DNA from: an uncultured Lachnospira sp.
Lineage (GTDB): Bacteria; Bacillota; Clostridia; Lachnospirales; Lachnospiraceae
Assembly: GCA_910585095.1 (NCBI GenBank)
Contig: CAJUBU010000001.1
Location: 62,001-126,000, forward strand
Direction: 5' to 3'
Length of the DNA: 64,000 nucleotides
Shown here piece by piece: positions 43,581-53,397 of the stretch (positions are counted from its first letter, which is position 1; each line of letters begins with the position of its first letter). The notes beneath the pieces are model-generated. The model had not been told where the DNA came from, searched no databases, and was given only the letters and a program-made list of their open reading frames with translations. The translations under genes were made by a program, and so were the position numbers.

Positions 43581-44834
43581 CTACTCTCTGTGGTTTTTTT
43601 TGCAGTATAATTTATATAATAAATTAATGGGTTTTTTTAATACAAAACAACGATAAAACAAATTTTCCTCTTTATATTTAGAAATTTCTTGTTCTTTTTC
43701 TTGAATAATATTTAATAATTCTTGTTCTCTTTCATATAAACTGCATTTTACGCTTTCTAGTACATCTAAATCATCATCTCTGCAGCTTGTAATTTCCATC
43801 TCTATTATCAAACAATCATAAGAATCCTCTGAAAGTTTATAATGTATTTGAGAATCTACACTACTAAATATATATTTATTATTTTTTATAAATACAGCAT
43901 TGCTTGAATCAAATTCCAATGCACTTGCTTTGCCATTTCTTATCCCTTCAACTTTCTTTACAAGAACAATACAAGGGAAATTGGCAGGGTCAATTCTTAT
44001 CTTATTGGCATCATGAATATCATTTATTTGAATCATTATGGTTTTTTCATCGGAATGTATATACCATTTACTATGTTCAACATACCCCTTACCTTTGTAA
44101 TCCAAAAAGATTTGAACATATTGATAATCAGCATATTCAACAATATAATCTTCATTTTTTGCCTTGGGATTTTTGGATATAACATATACAAGCTGATAAA
44201 GTTCTCCATATTTTCTGGACTTTAAATATTCTTTGAAAAATTCTGGCATATTCTCATAGGAATTATCAAATTCATTTAAGCCCACCTGTGTATATGTTCC
44301 AAATCTCTTTTCAATATATAAACCACATTCTTTCACAAACAAATCCAGAGAATCTTTTGTGTAAAAATGTACATGCGTATTGTCCATAATGCCTGTTGCT
44401 TTATATTCAAATTTATTGTTTATCATATCAATTATAACAGAGTTGTGTGCAATATTGGGCACAGAAAGGCAAATTTGTCCTGTTGGTTTTAACAGTTTTG
44501 CTGCCTCCTTAACAACATTTGCCGCCTCGGTGAGATGTTCTAAAACATCAGCAAACAATATATAATCAAACTTGATATTCGCAAACTTTTCAACCCACAC
44601 ATAATCCTGAATATCTCCAATAACGTAATCTTTTGACGACTGTGCTGCAATTTTTCCTGCTTCCTCGTCCAATTCAACAATATACATGTCACACTTTTTT
44701 TCTTCTTTCAAGTATCTTGTCAAACGTCCGCTTGCTGGTCCAAATTCAAGGATAACAGAATTTGGCTCAATGTTATCAATAAAAATTGTCATTGTATTAT
44801 TGAAATCAAATTTTATCTCTGTTGCATACTTCAT
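43581..44834 (-). CDS. SAM-dependent methyltransferase with C-terminal beta domain and coiled-coil tail
   Basis: 417 residues. The N-terminal methyltransferase has VILEFGPASGRLTRYL (SAM loop), MYIVELDEEAGKIAAQ and FDYILFADVLEHLTEA, with ICLSVPNIAH later. Residues about 215-355 are a beta-sandwich (YADYQYVQIFLDYKGKGYVE, IRIDPANFPCIVLV), then a Glu-rich helix (about 365-395). It is coupled to Wzt (29-base overlap), so it may methylate or cap the glycan chain end before export, a known way to set chain length in Wzt-linked systems. That role is inferred from position and domain type. Confidence 0.82.
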   Translation of the reverse strand: MKYATEIKFDFNNTMTIFIDNIEPNSVILEFGPASGRLTRYLKEEKKCDMYIVELDEEAGKIAAQSSKDYVIGDIQDYVWVEKFANIKFDYILFADVLEHLTEAANVVKEAAKLLKPTGQICLSVPNIAHNSVIIDMINNKFEYKATGIMDNTHVHFYTKDSLDLFVKECGLYIEKRFGTYTQVGLNEFDNSYENMPEFFKEYLKSRKYGELYQLVYVISKNPKAKNEDYIVEYADYQYVQIFLDYKGKGYVEHSKWYIHSDEKTIMIQINDIHDANKIRIDPANFPCIVLVKKVEGIRNGKASALEFDSSNAVFIKNNKYIFSSVDSQIHYKLSEDSYDCLIIEMEITSCRDDDLDVLESVKCSLYEREQELLNIIQEKEQEISKYKEENLFYRCFVLKKPINLLYKLYCKKNHRE

Positions 44835-46086
44835 ATGAAACCTTTCCTATTTGCCATTTATGCGGCAGTATTTCTATACCTTCTGCAATATAGCCCATCT
44901 TCACAAATATTTCTTTATATTTTGTTCGGTAATCGAAAGGAACGGAAGCCGTTTGGTCATATAATGCCACATCAAAATAATATCCGCCTCCGACAAGATT
45001 AAAGTTCTTATACTCTAATGTCACTTCATTATATCCTTTTTCCCATGGCACGTCCACTTTATCAAGTAATGTATTTAATCCGCATACATACAAATTATCC
45101 AGCCTTAATAGAGCAATACCAACGACTGGCTTCTTTATAGAAGTATCATTGACGTAATATTTCAGCGTCAATTTAACATCTTCCCCATGTACAATATCTG
45201 TTGTTTTTTCTCCTTTGCTGTTTACTACTGTAAGACTGACAACCTCTGCAATATCAACACTGCTTTCCATATCTCGTACTGCTTCATTATTGCCATTGTC
45301 TTTGCCATCCATACCTTTATCTGTAACCTTGTCACTGGTATTATCTTGTGAATCCAATGTCTTTAAATAATCAAGGTATTTATCTGTAATCGTATCTACA
45401 TCGCCATCTGCCTCAAGCTGTCCTTCATTAATCCAGATTGCTCTTGTACAAAATCTCTTAATTGAATTGACATCATGGCTTACATACAAAATGGTAATTC
45501 CCTTTTCTTTAAACTCAAGAAATTTATCCATACATTTTAACTGAAAACGAATATCGCCAACTGCTAACGCCTCATCTACAATTAAAATATCTGGTTCAAC
45601 ATTAATGGCAACCGCAAATGCAAGGCGGACAAACATACCGCTTGAATACGTCTTTACTGGCTGATTAATATATTTGCCAATATCCGCAAAACTTACAATA
45701 TCATCAACTTTTTTATCCATCTCTTCTCGGCTATACCCCATAATCGTTCCATTGAGATAAATATTTTCCATACCTGTATATTCGTTGTTAAAACCAGCGC
45801 CAAGCTCTAGCAATGCAGAAACTTTACCATTAATTTTAAGACTTCCTGTTGTTGGAGTTAATACTTCCGTTAAAATTTTAAGCAATGTTGATTTTCCCGA
45901 ACCATTTTTGCCGACAAAACCAACCGTCTCACCAGGCTTAATTTTAAAATTTAAATCATGCAGCGCATAAAAATCGGTATGATAACTCTTTTTTATAGGA
46001 GATAACGCCTCTTTTAATCTATCTGAGGGCTTGTTATACAATTTATATACTTTACTAACGCCATCTACTTCTATACTATATTCCAT
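44806..46086 (-). CDS. wzt: ABC transporter ATPase for polysaccharide export (Wzt-type)
   Basis: 426 residues. ATPase domain 1-240: Walker A GKNGSGKSTLLKILTE, SALLELGAGFNNEYTGMENI, signature TYSSGMFVRLAFAVA, Walker B ILIVDEALAVGD. The C-terminal about 150 residues form a Wzt_C-like beta-sandwich (VVSLTVVNSKGEKTTDIVHG, YNEVTLEYKNFNLVGGGYYF), which in O-antigen exporters binds the terminated chain. It pairs with the Wzm permease directly upstream. A repeat A end, CCAGAAATGAGG, supplies the ribosome binding site five bases before the ATG. Confidence 0.93.
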   Translation of the reverse strand: MEYSIEVDGVSKVYKLYNKPSDRLKEALSPIKKSYHTDFYALHDLNFKIKPGETVGFVGKNGSGKSTLLKILTEVLTPTTGSLKINGKVSALLELGAGFNNEYTGMENIYLNGTIMGYSREEMDKKVDDIVSFADIGKYINQPVKTYSSGMFVRLAFAVAINVEPDILIVDEALAVGDIRFQLKCMDKFLEFKEKGITILYVSHDVNSIKRFCTRAIWINEGQLEADGDVDTITDKYLDYLKTLDSQDNTSDKVTDKGMDGKDNGNNEAVRDMESSVDIAEVVSLTVVNSKGEKTTDIVHGEDVKLTLKYYVNDTSIKKPVVGIALLRLDNLYVCGLNTLLDKVDVPWEKGYNEVTLEYKNFNLVGGGYYFDVALYDQTASVPFDYRTKYKEIFVKMGYIAEGIEILPHKWQIGKVSYEVCNRDKI

Positions 46087-46088
46087 TC

Positions 46089-46100
46089 TTTCCTCATTTC
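46089..46100 (-). repeat. Repeat A end before wzt (short)
   Basis: Minus strand CCAGAAATGAGGAAAGAATG. Only the last twelve bases of repeat A are recognisable, but they carry the Shine-Dalgarno of wzt. Confidence 0.4.
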
Positions 46101-46117
46101 TGGATATTTCTTTTATT

Positions 46118-46918
46118 TTACATCACATCTGCAAAATGTGGCTTCATTCGCTTAAATATAAACCTGCCTATTAAAAACAACAAAAGGATTACAACCCAAA
46201 AATACAATGTCATCATTGGATGTTCCCAAAAACCAACTTTTCTGATAAGAGAATCTCTATACCCTTCAACAATATAATACATAGGGTTAAATTTTAAAAG
46301 TGGTCTTAAAAATTCAGGATACTGCGATTCAGCAATCATAACAGGCACTACCCACATGCCATATTGAAGAACAATACCCACAATCTGAGCCATATCCCTA
46401 AAAAATACATTAATTGCAGAAGTAAAATAGACTAACGCCACCGAAAAACAAAATGTTCCAAAGGTATAATAAAGCATTTGCAGCGCATAAACAGTTGGCG
46501 TCCTATCATATAATACATATACAACAATCACCAAAGCCATAAAAAAAGCATGAACAAAAGCCGCTGATACAATTTTAATCAGAGGGATAATATCAACATT
46601 AAATTTCATTTTCTTAACGATATAGCCATATTCTATCAGGCAATTGGTGCTGTTATTAACGGCATCATTTAAGAAAAACCAAGGACACATACCTGCTATC
46701 AGCCATAACAAATACGGAAACTCTGGCATTTCTGGCAAGGGTCTGGAACGAAATCCTTTCTCAAATACCATCCAATATATGGACACAATGACAATTGGCT
46801 GTGCAAATGCCCAAAACATCCCCAAATAAGAGCCTGCAAATTTATTTTTAAAATCATTAACTGCAAGCCTTCCTATCATTTTTCTATTATGAAATATATC
46901 TAATATACCTTTCACCAT
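46118..46918 (-). CDS. wzm: ABC-2-type polysaccharide export permease (Wzm-type)
   Basis: 266 residues with six membrane segments. Typical Wzm/TagG features are FKNKFAGSYLGMFWAFAQPI, YLLWLIAGMCPWFFLNDAV, DMAQIVGIVLQYGMWVVPVM, FNPMYYIVEGYRD and a C-terminal RFIFKRMKPHFADVM. It forms the channel for the finished glycan with the Wzt ATPase 31 bases downstream. Teichoic acid or rhamnan-like glycan export are both possible. Confidence 0.92.
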   Translation of the reverse strand: MVKGILDIFHNRKMIGRLAVNDFKNKFAGSYLGMFWAFAQPIVIVSIYWMVFEKGFRSRPLPEMPEFPYLLWLIAGMCPWFFLNDAVNNSTNCLIEYGYIVKKMKFNVDIIPLIKIVSAAFVHAFFMALVIVVYVLYDRTPTVYALQMLYYTFGTFCFSVALVYFTSAINVFFRDMAQIVGIVLQYGMWVVPVMIAESQYPEFLRPLLKFNPMYYIVEGYRDSLIRKVGFWEHPMMTLYFWVVILLLFLIGRFIFKRMKPHFADVM

Positions 46919-47023
46919 TAATCTCCATTCTAATGAAATATAAATTAAAATTATTTTCTATCCCTAATATTTTAATTTACATTATACTTAACATTAAGAT
47001 TTTTAATTTTTCAAGTTATTCTA

Positions 47024-47944
47024 TCAAAGTTTTCCAGTTAATACAAGAAATTTTACAACTCTATTATCTTTTTTTGTCTGTCTGTACACCAATTGTTTAT
47101 GTACCAAGTATATTCTCGCCTTTATATTGTATCTTGATAAAACCAATAACTTTGCAATTTTTCGCTTTCTTTTTCCTAGCTGCACTCCAAATATTTTTAA
47201 AAATTCCTCTGTCTGCTCATATGTCTGTCCTCTTTTGCTAAAAAGTTGCTGCACTCGATAGCGAAACAATTTCCAGCCAGAATCAATATCCCCACAGACA
47301 TTATTACTATGCTGTCTGTATTGAATAAAAGGCTTTTTGTCATAATATACGTTTCCCATTCCAACTGCCAAAAGATAAAGCCACCAATCGTGCATAATAC
47401 ATTTTTTTGGTGTATACAAAATAGCTTTCTGCCTTAAGGCATGATTAAAGACACAGGTACAGCCTGTACAGATATTTTCAACAAGCGCACTCTGCCAAGT
47501 GAGCTTAGGCTTAGAAATAACACTGATTTCCAAAACATTTAAATGTTCATCCACAATTTCCTTTGCCCCACAATATAACAATGGTATACTATTGTCACGA
47601 AACTTATTTTCAAGACATAAAACGGCACGTTTTAATTTATCTGGATACCAGTAATCGTCTTGGTCGCACAGTGCATAATAATCACTATCAGGCGCGCGTT
47701 GGATTAATTCAAAAAAATTTCCAATGGTTTTTAGATTAATTCCCTTATTATCTAAAATTGTAATTCGTTCGTCTTTTTCTTTATATTTTTTTAATATATC
47801 CATCGTATTATCTGTAGAACAATCATCTCTTACTAACAGTTTCCAGTTCTTATGCGTCTGTGCAAGAATACTGTCCAACTGCTGTGAAAGATAGCTGCTG
47901 CCATTATAAGTTGCCATTAATATAACAACACATTTATCATCCAT
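47024..47944 (-). CDS. Glycosyltransferase family 2
   Basis: 306 residues. VVILMATYNGSSYLSQQLDS, WKLLVRDDCSTDNTMDILKK and CDQDDYWYPDKLKRA are the GT2 nucleotide-sugar motifs. The C-terminal half has CIMHDWWLYLLAVGMG and FIQYRQHSNNV, like rhamnosyl- and galactosyltransferases of Gram-positive surface glycans (RgpB-like). It precedes wzm by about 105 bases. GGAG lies five bases before the ATG. Confidence 0.9.
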   Translation of the reverse strand: MDDKCVVILMATYNGSSYLSQQLDSILAQTHKNWKLLVRDDCSTDNTMDILKKYKEKDERITILDNKGINLKTIGNFFELIQRAPDSDYYALCDQDDYWYPDKLKRAVLCLENKFRDNSIPLLYCGAKEIVDEHLNVLEISVISKPKLTWQSALVENICTGCTCVFNHALRQKAILYTPKKCIMHDWWLYLLAVGMGNVYYDKKPFIQYRQHSNNVCGDIDSGWKLFRYRVQQLFSKRGQTYEQTEEFLKIFGVQLGKRKRKIAKLLVLSRYNIKARIYLVHKQLVYRQTKKDNRVVKFLVLTGKL

Positions 47945-48147
47945 AATTCTCCTATTCTGATATTTAAATAAAGTAAATTACTTTATAACATATAATAAAT
48001 CAATACATTTTCCATATTATTATAAATAAAACACATTTATTGCAACATATAACAAAACAATGTAAATTCTATTTTTTAGTTTAATATATATAAATAAAAA
48101 TACAAAACTTATTATTAACTAATATAAACATTCATTATTCTATAATA

Positions 48148-49326
48148 TTAACATTTAATATTGGCACCTAATTCCATATAATAATTTTCTAGTTTCTTAC
48201 TTTGCTCTTGGATATTAAACCCTTTTTTTGCAACTCTATCTGCATATAATTTTCTGCTGTCAACATTCTTTTTTTCTCTTATCCTTATTAATTCCTGCAC
48301 CCAATCTTTCATATCTTTTTGACTCTTTTGATTCGACTGTATGGCTGGATGCAATGCAGGATATTTATTATCTATTCCCATAAATATTACATTTTTAGTA
48401 ATTTTTATTTCTCTTGTCACTTCCTTTGACACTATACAGCTTAACCCTGCTGCCTGCGCCTCAACGCATACTACAGGAAGCCCCTCATACATTGAAGGCA
48501 GCACAAATACATCCATTGCCTGCATATATTCATGGACATTATTTTGTACACCCTCAAATAAAACAGCATCCTCTAAATGCAATGTTCTTACTTTCTGTTT
48601 TATTGTATCCATCAATTCACCGTCGCCAATCAGCACTAATTTACTGTCTTGTACCTTTTGGTGAAACTGCCAAAAAACATCAATTATATATTCATGGTTT
48701 TTCTGTGGCACAAATCTTCCAACATGTCCTACAACAAACATATTTTCCACACCTAATTTTTTGCGCATACGATTTCTTACTTCTGGCTGAAACTGAAATT
48801 TATCAATGTCAATTGCATTGTTGATTACATTGACATGATTTGTTGTCCCATACAGATACTTTGCCGCTTTCTTTGAACATGCACAATAGTCTGTAGCATA
48901 TTTTAAACCATAATGATTTAATATAAAATTGCGTGCTTTTTTTATCATGCCATCAGCGCCTTTAGCATTATGGCTGTGTATAATTCTATTTTTTATCCCA
49001 TACTTTTTTGCCAACTTCATATAAATAAATGCGGTATTAGGCTCATGTCCATGTATCACATCATATTTTTTTGCATATCGTTTCATCAAACCTTCTACTT
49101 TTTTGTAAAGTGTGCCATCTAATACTGTTTTTCCTGACAGTGGACCAACTTCATATATCCTTGAATGATTTTGTTTACAGTATTCTTTTACATCATCAGA
49201 CACCGTATTATATACCATAAAGTCAAAATTCACCTTATCATGGTCTATATACCTATAATAATTAAGCAGCATAGAGCTAACGCCGCTGTTTAATCCCATA
49301 TCATCTATCACTTGCAGTACACGCAT
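48148..49326 (-). CDS. Glycosyltransferase family 4
   Basis: 392 residues. LQVIDDMGLNSGVSSMLLNY at the start, CSKKAAKYLYGTTNHVNVIN, FVVGHVGRFVPQKNHEYIID and VFVLPSMYEGLPVVCVEAQA are GT4 hallmarks (EpsF type). The ribosome binding site is the AGAAATGAGG end of a repeat A copy, four bases before ATG. A 200-base AT-rich gap follows the gene, with nothing recognisable in it. Confidence 0.9.
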   Translation of the reverse strand: MRVLQVIDDMGLNSGVSSMLLNYYRYIDHDKVNFDFMVYNTVSDDVKEYCKQNHSRIYEVGPLSGKTVLDGTLYKKVEGLMKRYAKKYDVIHGHEPNTAFIYMKLAKKYGIKNRIIHSHNAKGADGMIKKARNFILNHYGLKYATDYCACSKKAAKYLYGTTNHVNVINNAIDIDKFQFQPEVRNRMRKKLGVENMFVVGHVGRFVPQKNHEYIIDVFWQFHQKVQDSKLVLIGDGELMDTIKQKVRTLHLEDAVLFEGVQNNVHEYMQAMDVFVLPSMYEGLPVVCVEAQAAGLSCIVSKEVTREIKITKNVIFMGIDNKYPALHPAIQSNQKSQKDMKDWVQELIRIREKKNVDSRKLYADRVAKKGFNIQEQSKKLENYYMELGANIKC

Positions 49327-49328
49327 AT

Positions 49329-49365
49329 TTCCTCATTTCTGCGCTTTGTTTGCACATAAACTTAT
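49329..49365 (-). repeat. Repeat A copy before the GT4 gene
   Basis: Minus strand TTTATGTGCAAACAAAGCGC then AGAAATGAGG. TGTGC and GCGCA pair with one G.U, keeping the stem seen as TGCGC/GCGCA elsewhere, and the distance from stem to SD is unchanged. Confidence 0.6.
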
Positions 49366-49416
49366 TCATTGTGAACTTACTATTATACTATTATAAAGTC
49401 CTTGTAGTAACAGTCT

Positions 49417-51282
49417 TTAGCCTCTCCCCTGTGGCTGATAAGTTGACGCCACCTTTTGAATCAGCTTTCTAATATCTTGTGTTTCATCATAAGCACATTG
49501 TTTCAACTCATTTAGATTATCAATAAAATGTTCTTTGTCAAATTCTATCGGCTTTCCTATATGAATCAATTTATTAGCTGTATCTTGTAGTCCTTCTTCT
49601 TTCATCAACAGTTCTTCATATAATTTTTCACCAGGTCGCAATCCTGTATATCGAATCTCCATATCAACACCCAATGTATATCCTGATAATCGAATTAAAT
49701 TCTTTGCTAAATCATCAATTTTAACAGGTTCGCCCATATCTAAAATAAAGATTTCACCGCCTTTTGCATATGCCCCTGCCTGCAATACCAAAGAAACAGC
49801 CTCTGGAATTGTCATAAAATATCGTATAATATCAGGGTGTGTAACAGTTACTGGACCGCCTGATTCAATTTGTTTTTTAAACAGCGGAATCACAGAACCA
49901 TTACTGCCAAGAACATTACCAAACCGAACAGCAACAAAATCCGTTTTTGAACGTTCATTATACGCTTGAATAATCATCTCACAGATACGCTTTGTCGCTC
50001 CCATAACATTCGTTGGATTAACGGCTTTATCAGTTGATATCATAACAAATTTTTTTACATGATACTTGTCTGCCATCTGTGCAAGATACCATGTGCCGAC
50101 AACATTATTTTTAACCGCCTCATTAGGACTGTCCTCCATCAATGGCACATGTTTATGTGCCGCCGCATGATACACAATATCTGGTCGATATTCTTTAAAA
50201 ACCGAGTCGAGACGTGACATATTTCTTACAGAGCCAATTAATGTGACAACATTAACCTTTGGAAAATCTCTTTTTAATTCTTGTTGTATATCATAAGCAT
50301 TATTTTCATATATATCAAATATAATCAAGCATTTTGGCTGATGACTTGCAAGCTGCCTGCATAACTCTGAGCCAATCGAACCGCCTCCACCTGTAACCAT
50401 AATACATTTATTTTTGACATATCCCATAATCGACTCAATATCGACTTTAACAGGTTCTCTTCCAAGCAAGTCTAATACATCAACGTTTCGGATGTCATTG
50501 ATACTGACTTCCCCGTCCACAAGCTGATATACACCAGGGAGAATTTTAAGATTACAAGGCGTTTCTTTACATATATTAAGTATCTTATGTTTCGTATCTA
50601 CATCAGAGGATGGAATGGCATATATAATTTCATCAATACCATAATATCTGGCACATTCCTTAATCTTATCCCTGTTGCCAATAATCTTAACGCCTCTTAT
50701 ATATTTTCCAATTTTTTGAGGGTCGTCGTCAATAATACATACCACCTTAGAATTATCAAGATATCTTGAATTGGATATTTCTCGCATCAAAATATTGGTC
50801 GCTTCACCTGCACCAATAATCATAATTTTAACTTGTTCTGAAGTATGCCTGTATTCTTGAATGACGGTTCTAAGCATTCGATACATAAAACGACTTGCTC
50901 CCATTGCCATAATTAAAAATACACCAGACATAAAATAGCAAGAACGCGGAAGCATCCAATCCATAAATGCTGTGAGGGCAAGATGCATAAGCTCTGCCAC
51001 AATACATGCCTCTACAATCTTATACAATTCTGCTATACTGGCATACTGCCAAAGACTGTGATACATTCTAAAAGACCAAAATATAACGAGTGTAATAATA
51101 GTAAATGGGATAACAGCCTTTTCGTAATTTCTAATATATTGTTCTTCAATGCTTGATATCTCAACATTAAATCTCATAATCAGTGACAAATACACTGCTC
51201 CATTAACAAGAAGAATATCTGTAATAACTAAAAATATTCTTCTGACAAGCAATTGCAGCTTGTCTTTCCTAGTTTCTTCCAT
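49417..51282 (-). CDS. Membrane-bound nucleoside-diphosphate-sugar 4,6-dehydratase (CapD/FlaA1-like)
   Basis: 621 residues. Four N-terminal membrane segments (about 12-130), a first Rossmann region with IIGAGEATNILMREI, then a second with MVTGGGGSIGSELCRQLA and STDKAVNPTNVMGATKRICE. Here Met replaces the Tyr of the usual YxxxK, the known hallmark of the long membrane forms. It probably starts sugar building by dehydrating UDP-GlcNAc for 6-deoxy or amino-sugar synthesis. The start overlaps the preceding GT2 stop by 14 bases. Confidence 0.92.
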   Translation of the reverse strand: MEETRKDKLQLLVRRIFLVITDILLVNGAVYLSLIMRFNVEISSIEEQYIRNYEKAVIPFTIITLVIFWSFRMYHSLWQYASIAELYKIVEACIVAELMHLALTAFMDWMLPRSCYFMSGVFLIMAMGASRFMYRMLRTVIQEYRHTSEQVKIMIIGAGEATNILMREISNSRYLDNSKVVCIIDDDPQKIGKYIRGVKIIGNRDKIKECARYYGIDEIIYAIPSSDVDTKHKILNICKETPCNLKILPGVYQLVDGEVSINDIRNVDVLDLLGREPVKVDIESIMGYVKNKCIMVTGGGGSIGSELCRQLASHQPKCLIIFDIYENNAYDIQQELKRDFPKVNVVTLIGSVRNMSRLDSVFKEYRPDIVYHAAAHKHVPLMEDSPNEAVKNNVVGTWYLAQMADKYHVKKFVMISTDKAVNPTNVMGATKRICEMIIQAYNERSKTDFVAVRFGNVLGSNGSVIPLFKKQIESGGPVTVTHPDIIRYFMTIPEAVSLVLQAGAYAKGGEIFILDMGEPVKIDDLAKNLIRLSGYTLGVDMEIRYTGLRPGEKLYEELLMKEEGLQDTANKLIHIGKPIEFDKEHFIDNLNELKQCAYDETQDIRKLIQKVASTYQPQGRG

Positions 51283-52327
51283 TTTTATTTAGTCCTTTCA
51301 CCCACTTTGGCATTTTCATTAGTCCCGCTACTGTACCGATTCCATAACTAAAATGCAATAGTAAAAATATAATTGGAAGCAAAAAATTGGTTGCATTTCT
51401 TTTTTCCTTTGCCTTATATATAGATGTCGCACTCATAACAAGTGCCAATCCTCCATATAGCCCCCACATAAGTTTTGTAAGCTTAGAAATTATATTTTTT
51501 AACGCTGTTAATTTTGCTTTGCCTGCAATAAAAAGTCCTATAATCGAAGAAAAAACGGTTGTCACAAACGCAAATGGCACAAAATGATAGATGGACAGAC
51601 ATTTTGGACAAATACCTGACGTAAGACCTATCCAATATCCATTGCTAAACTTTTGCTTTAGCATTTTCCCCAAACGGTTACGCACATGCTGATACGAGAT
51701 AATATTTGGATAAAATGCAAATTTATATCCAGCCTGTCTCATTCGATAATGGATTTCGTTGTCTTCTGTTCTCACCAGATTCTCATTATATTTGCCAACC
51801 TTATCAAATACTTCCCTTCTATATGCCGCGTGAAACATTGAATTGACATACCTCTTGCCCGAATTATGTCTATATGGAGCTATACTTGAACCAAACATTG
51901 AATTTTCAGCAAGCAGTAATGTTTCTGAAAATGGTGTAGAATTGTCTAATATACAAGGTCTTTGCCCACCGACAATATACTCTCCTTCATTTAATGCCGC
52001 CACACACTTGCTTACAAAATCATATGGAATACAACCATGTGCATCTACTTTAATAAAAACATCACAACAATATGCTTCTAATGCAACATTCCAGCCACAT
52101 GGCTGTGTTTTCTTTGGATTATCAAGAACCTTAATATCAATAAAATTCTTCTTATTGTCTTTACGAAATTGATTCATTATTCGTTTCGTACAATCCTTTG
52201 ATTTGCCGTCCACTAAAATAATTTCCATCTGTTTATGTGGATAATCTTGATTGATAATGTCTTGCAGCAAATTTCCTATATACTTTTCTTCATTTAATGC
52301 AATTACACCTAAAGATACTGTCAACAT
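51269..52327 (-). CDS. Glycosyltransferase family 2, first gene of the surface-glycan cluster
   Basis: About 352 residues. LTVSLGVIALNEEKYIGNLL, IILVDGKSKDCTKRIMNQF and VDAHGCIPYDFVSKCVAALN, then YRMRQAGYKFAFYPNIISYQ; the C-terminus has three membrane segments (about 240-345), as in membrane GT2 enzymes. I choose ATG 52327 with AAGGGA; the frame stays open a further 54 codons upstream, with no ribosome binding site fitting the family start. It is probably the first gene of the long operon to 27475, since 52328-52897 is free of genes. Confidence 0.85.
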   Translation of the reverse strand: MLTVSLGVIALNEEKYIGNLLQDIINQDYPHKQMEIILVDGKSKDCTKRIMNQFRKDNKKNFIDIKVLDNPKKTQPCGWNVALEAYCCDVFIKVDAHGCIPYDFVSKCVAALNEGEYIVGGQRPCILDNSTPFSETLLLAENSMFGSSIAPYRHNSGKRYVNSMFHAAYRREVFDKVGKYNENLVRTEDNEIHYRMRQAGYKFAFYPNIISYQHVRNRLGKMLKQKFSNGYWIGLTSGICPKCLSIYHFVPFAFVTTVFSSIIGLFIAGKAKLTALKNIISKLTKLMWGLYGGLALVMSATSIYKAKEKRNATNFLLPIIFLLLHFSYGIGTVAGLMKMPKWVKGLNKNGRN

Positions 52328-52897
52328 TATTTCCCTTTCTGTACCTATTATACAAGTGTCATTCTTCTCGATTTCAAAGCTTTCTATAAAAACTCTAAAT
52401 GGGGCTTTCGCACTAAGATAAAATACTTTTGCTTCATGCGACAGCCCCTGTGTGGTATTGTTTATATTTATTTTCTCAGCAATTCTCATACCCCTAATTC
52501 ACTGAGGTCATTTAATTGAATGCTAAAAGCTATGGGCTATTATAACATAAATATTCCCATTTTCAAGTCCTCTCTATACATGTCTTTTTACTTTATCACT
52601 GCACTATATCAGTCCTCTATAATATATTTTTACAAACAACATCAACTAGTAAATGTAATACTTGCAACTATTATAAAAATTTATTGTAAAACAAAAATAC
52701 CATTTATTATATTATTATGGTACAATAGTCATAGCATGGCTATGGAATAATAATCTTAGCAAAAACCGCGTTATATCTTCCTACTATGTGATATAGTATT
52801 TAATAAATATATATTTAAAATATATAATATATTTAATATTATATATAAATAATATTAAATTATATAAAATAACCCAATATTAAAAAAATAAGGAAAA
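52328..52897. other. 570-bp leader between divergent genes
   Basis: Contains no convincing gene. The right part (52790-52880) is almost pure A/T and serves the plus-strand gene at 52898. The part next to 52327 keeps an open frame of 54 codons reading MRIAEKININNTTQGLSHEA and similar, which may be a leader peptide or chance. A CATAGC/GCTATG stem lies near 52731. Confidence 0.4.
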
Positions 52898-53389
52898 ATG
52901 ATGAGTGTTAAAACCGAACAACAAAAAATACGCTACGAATATCGCAACGAGATAGAAAATATCATAAAAAAATATAATATTGACAGAAAATCTTTCCATG
53001 AAGTAGATAAATTTTATTATAAGAAGGTTCAACGCAATATCTATTACACATTTTGCAATTATCAAAAATATCCTACTATTCAATTTGCATATATGTGGAC
53101 AAGACTGCGCGATAATCTAAAAACCAGCAAACTAATTAGAACCGATTGGAGTGATTGGAACGCATATATTGATAAAATCAATCCGTTTATCCCTGACAAA
53201 AATCCATCTACACAATATTATCTTATTATGGACGGTGGTTGGGTGTATGAGGGTACCATCACCGAAATCAAAAAAGTGCTATATGAAATGCCTGTTTTTA
53301 TGGAGGATTTTTACCTATCTCCAAAAGACTATTCATGGCTTATTATACATTGTGAAGATGGAGCTTGTATGTTTCAGGTTTTTAAATGA
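52898..53389 (+). CDS. Protein of unknown function
   Basis: 163 residues, soluble. Helical N-terminal half (KTEQQKIRYEYRNEIENIIK), then aromatic-rich strands: TDWSDWNAYIDKINPFIP, QYYLIMDGGWVYEGTITEIK and DFYLSPKDYSWLIIHCEDGA. This W..YEG...DW.I.H pattern is like immunity or DUF6756-type proteins, from memory only. The ribosome binding site is AAGGA; the start may be one codon later. It converges with the minus-strand DUF2262 gene. Confidence 0.7.
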   Translation: MMSVKTEQQKIRYEYRNEIENIIKKYNIDRKSFHEVDKFYYKKVQRNIYYTFCNYQKYPTIQFAYMWTRLRDNLKTSKLIRTDWSDWNAYIDKINPFIPDKNPSTQYYLIMDGGWVYEGTITEIKKVLYEMPVFMEDFYLSPKDYSWLIIHCEDGACMFQVFK

Positions 53390-53397
53390 TATAACTT

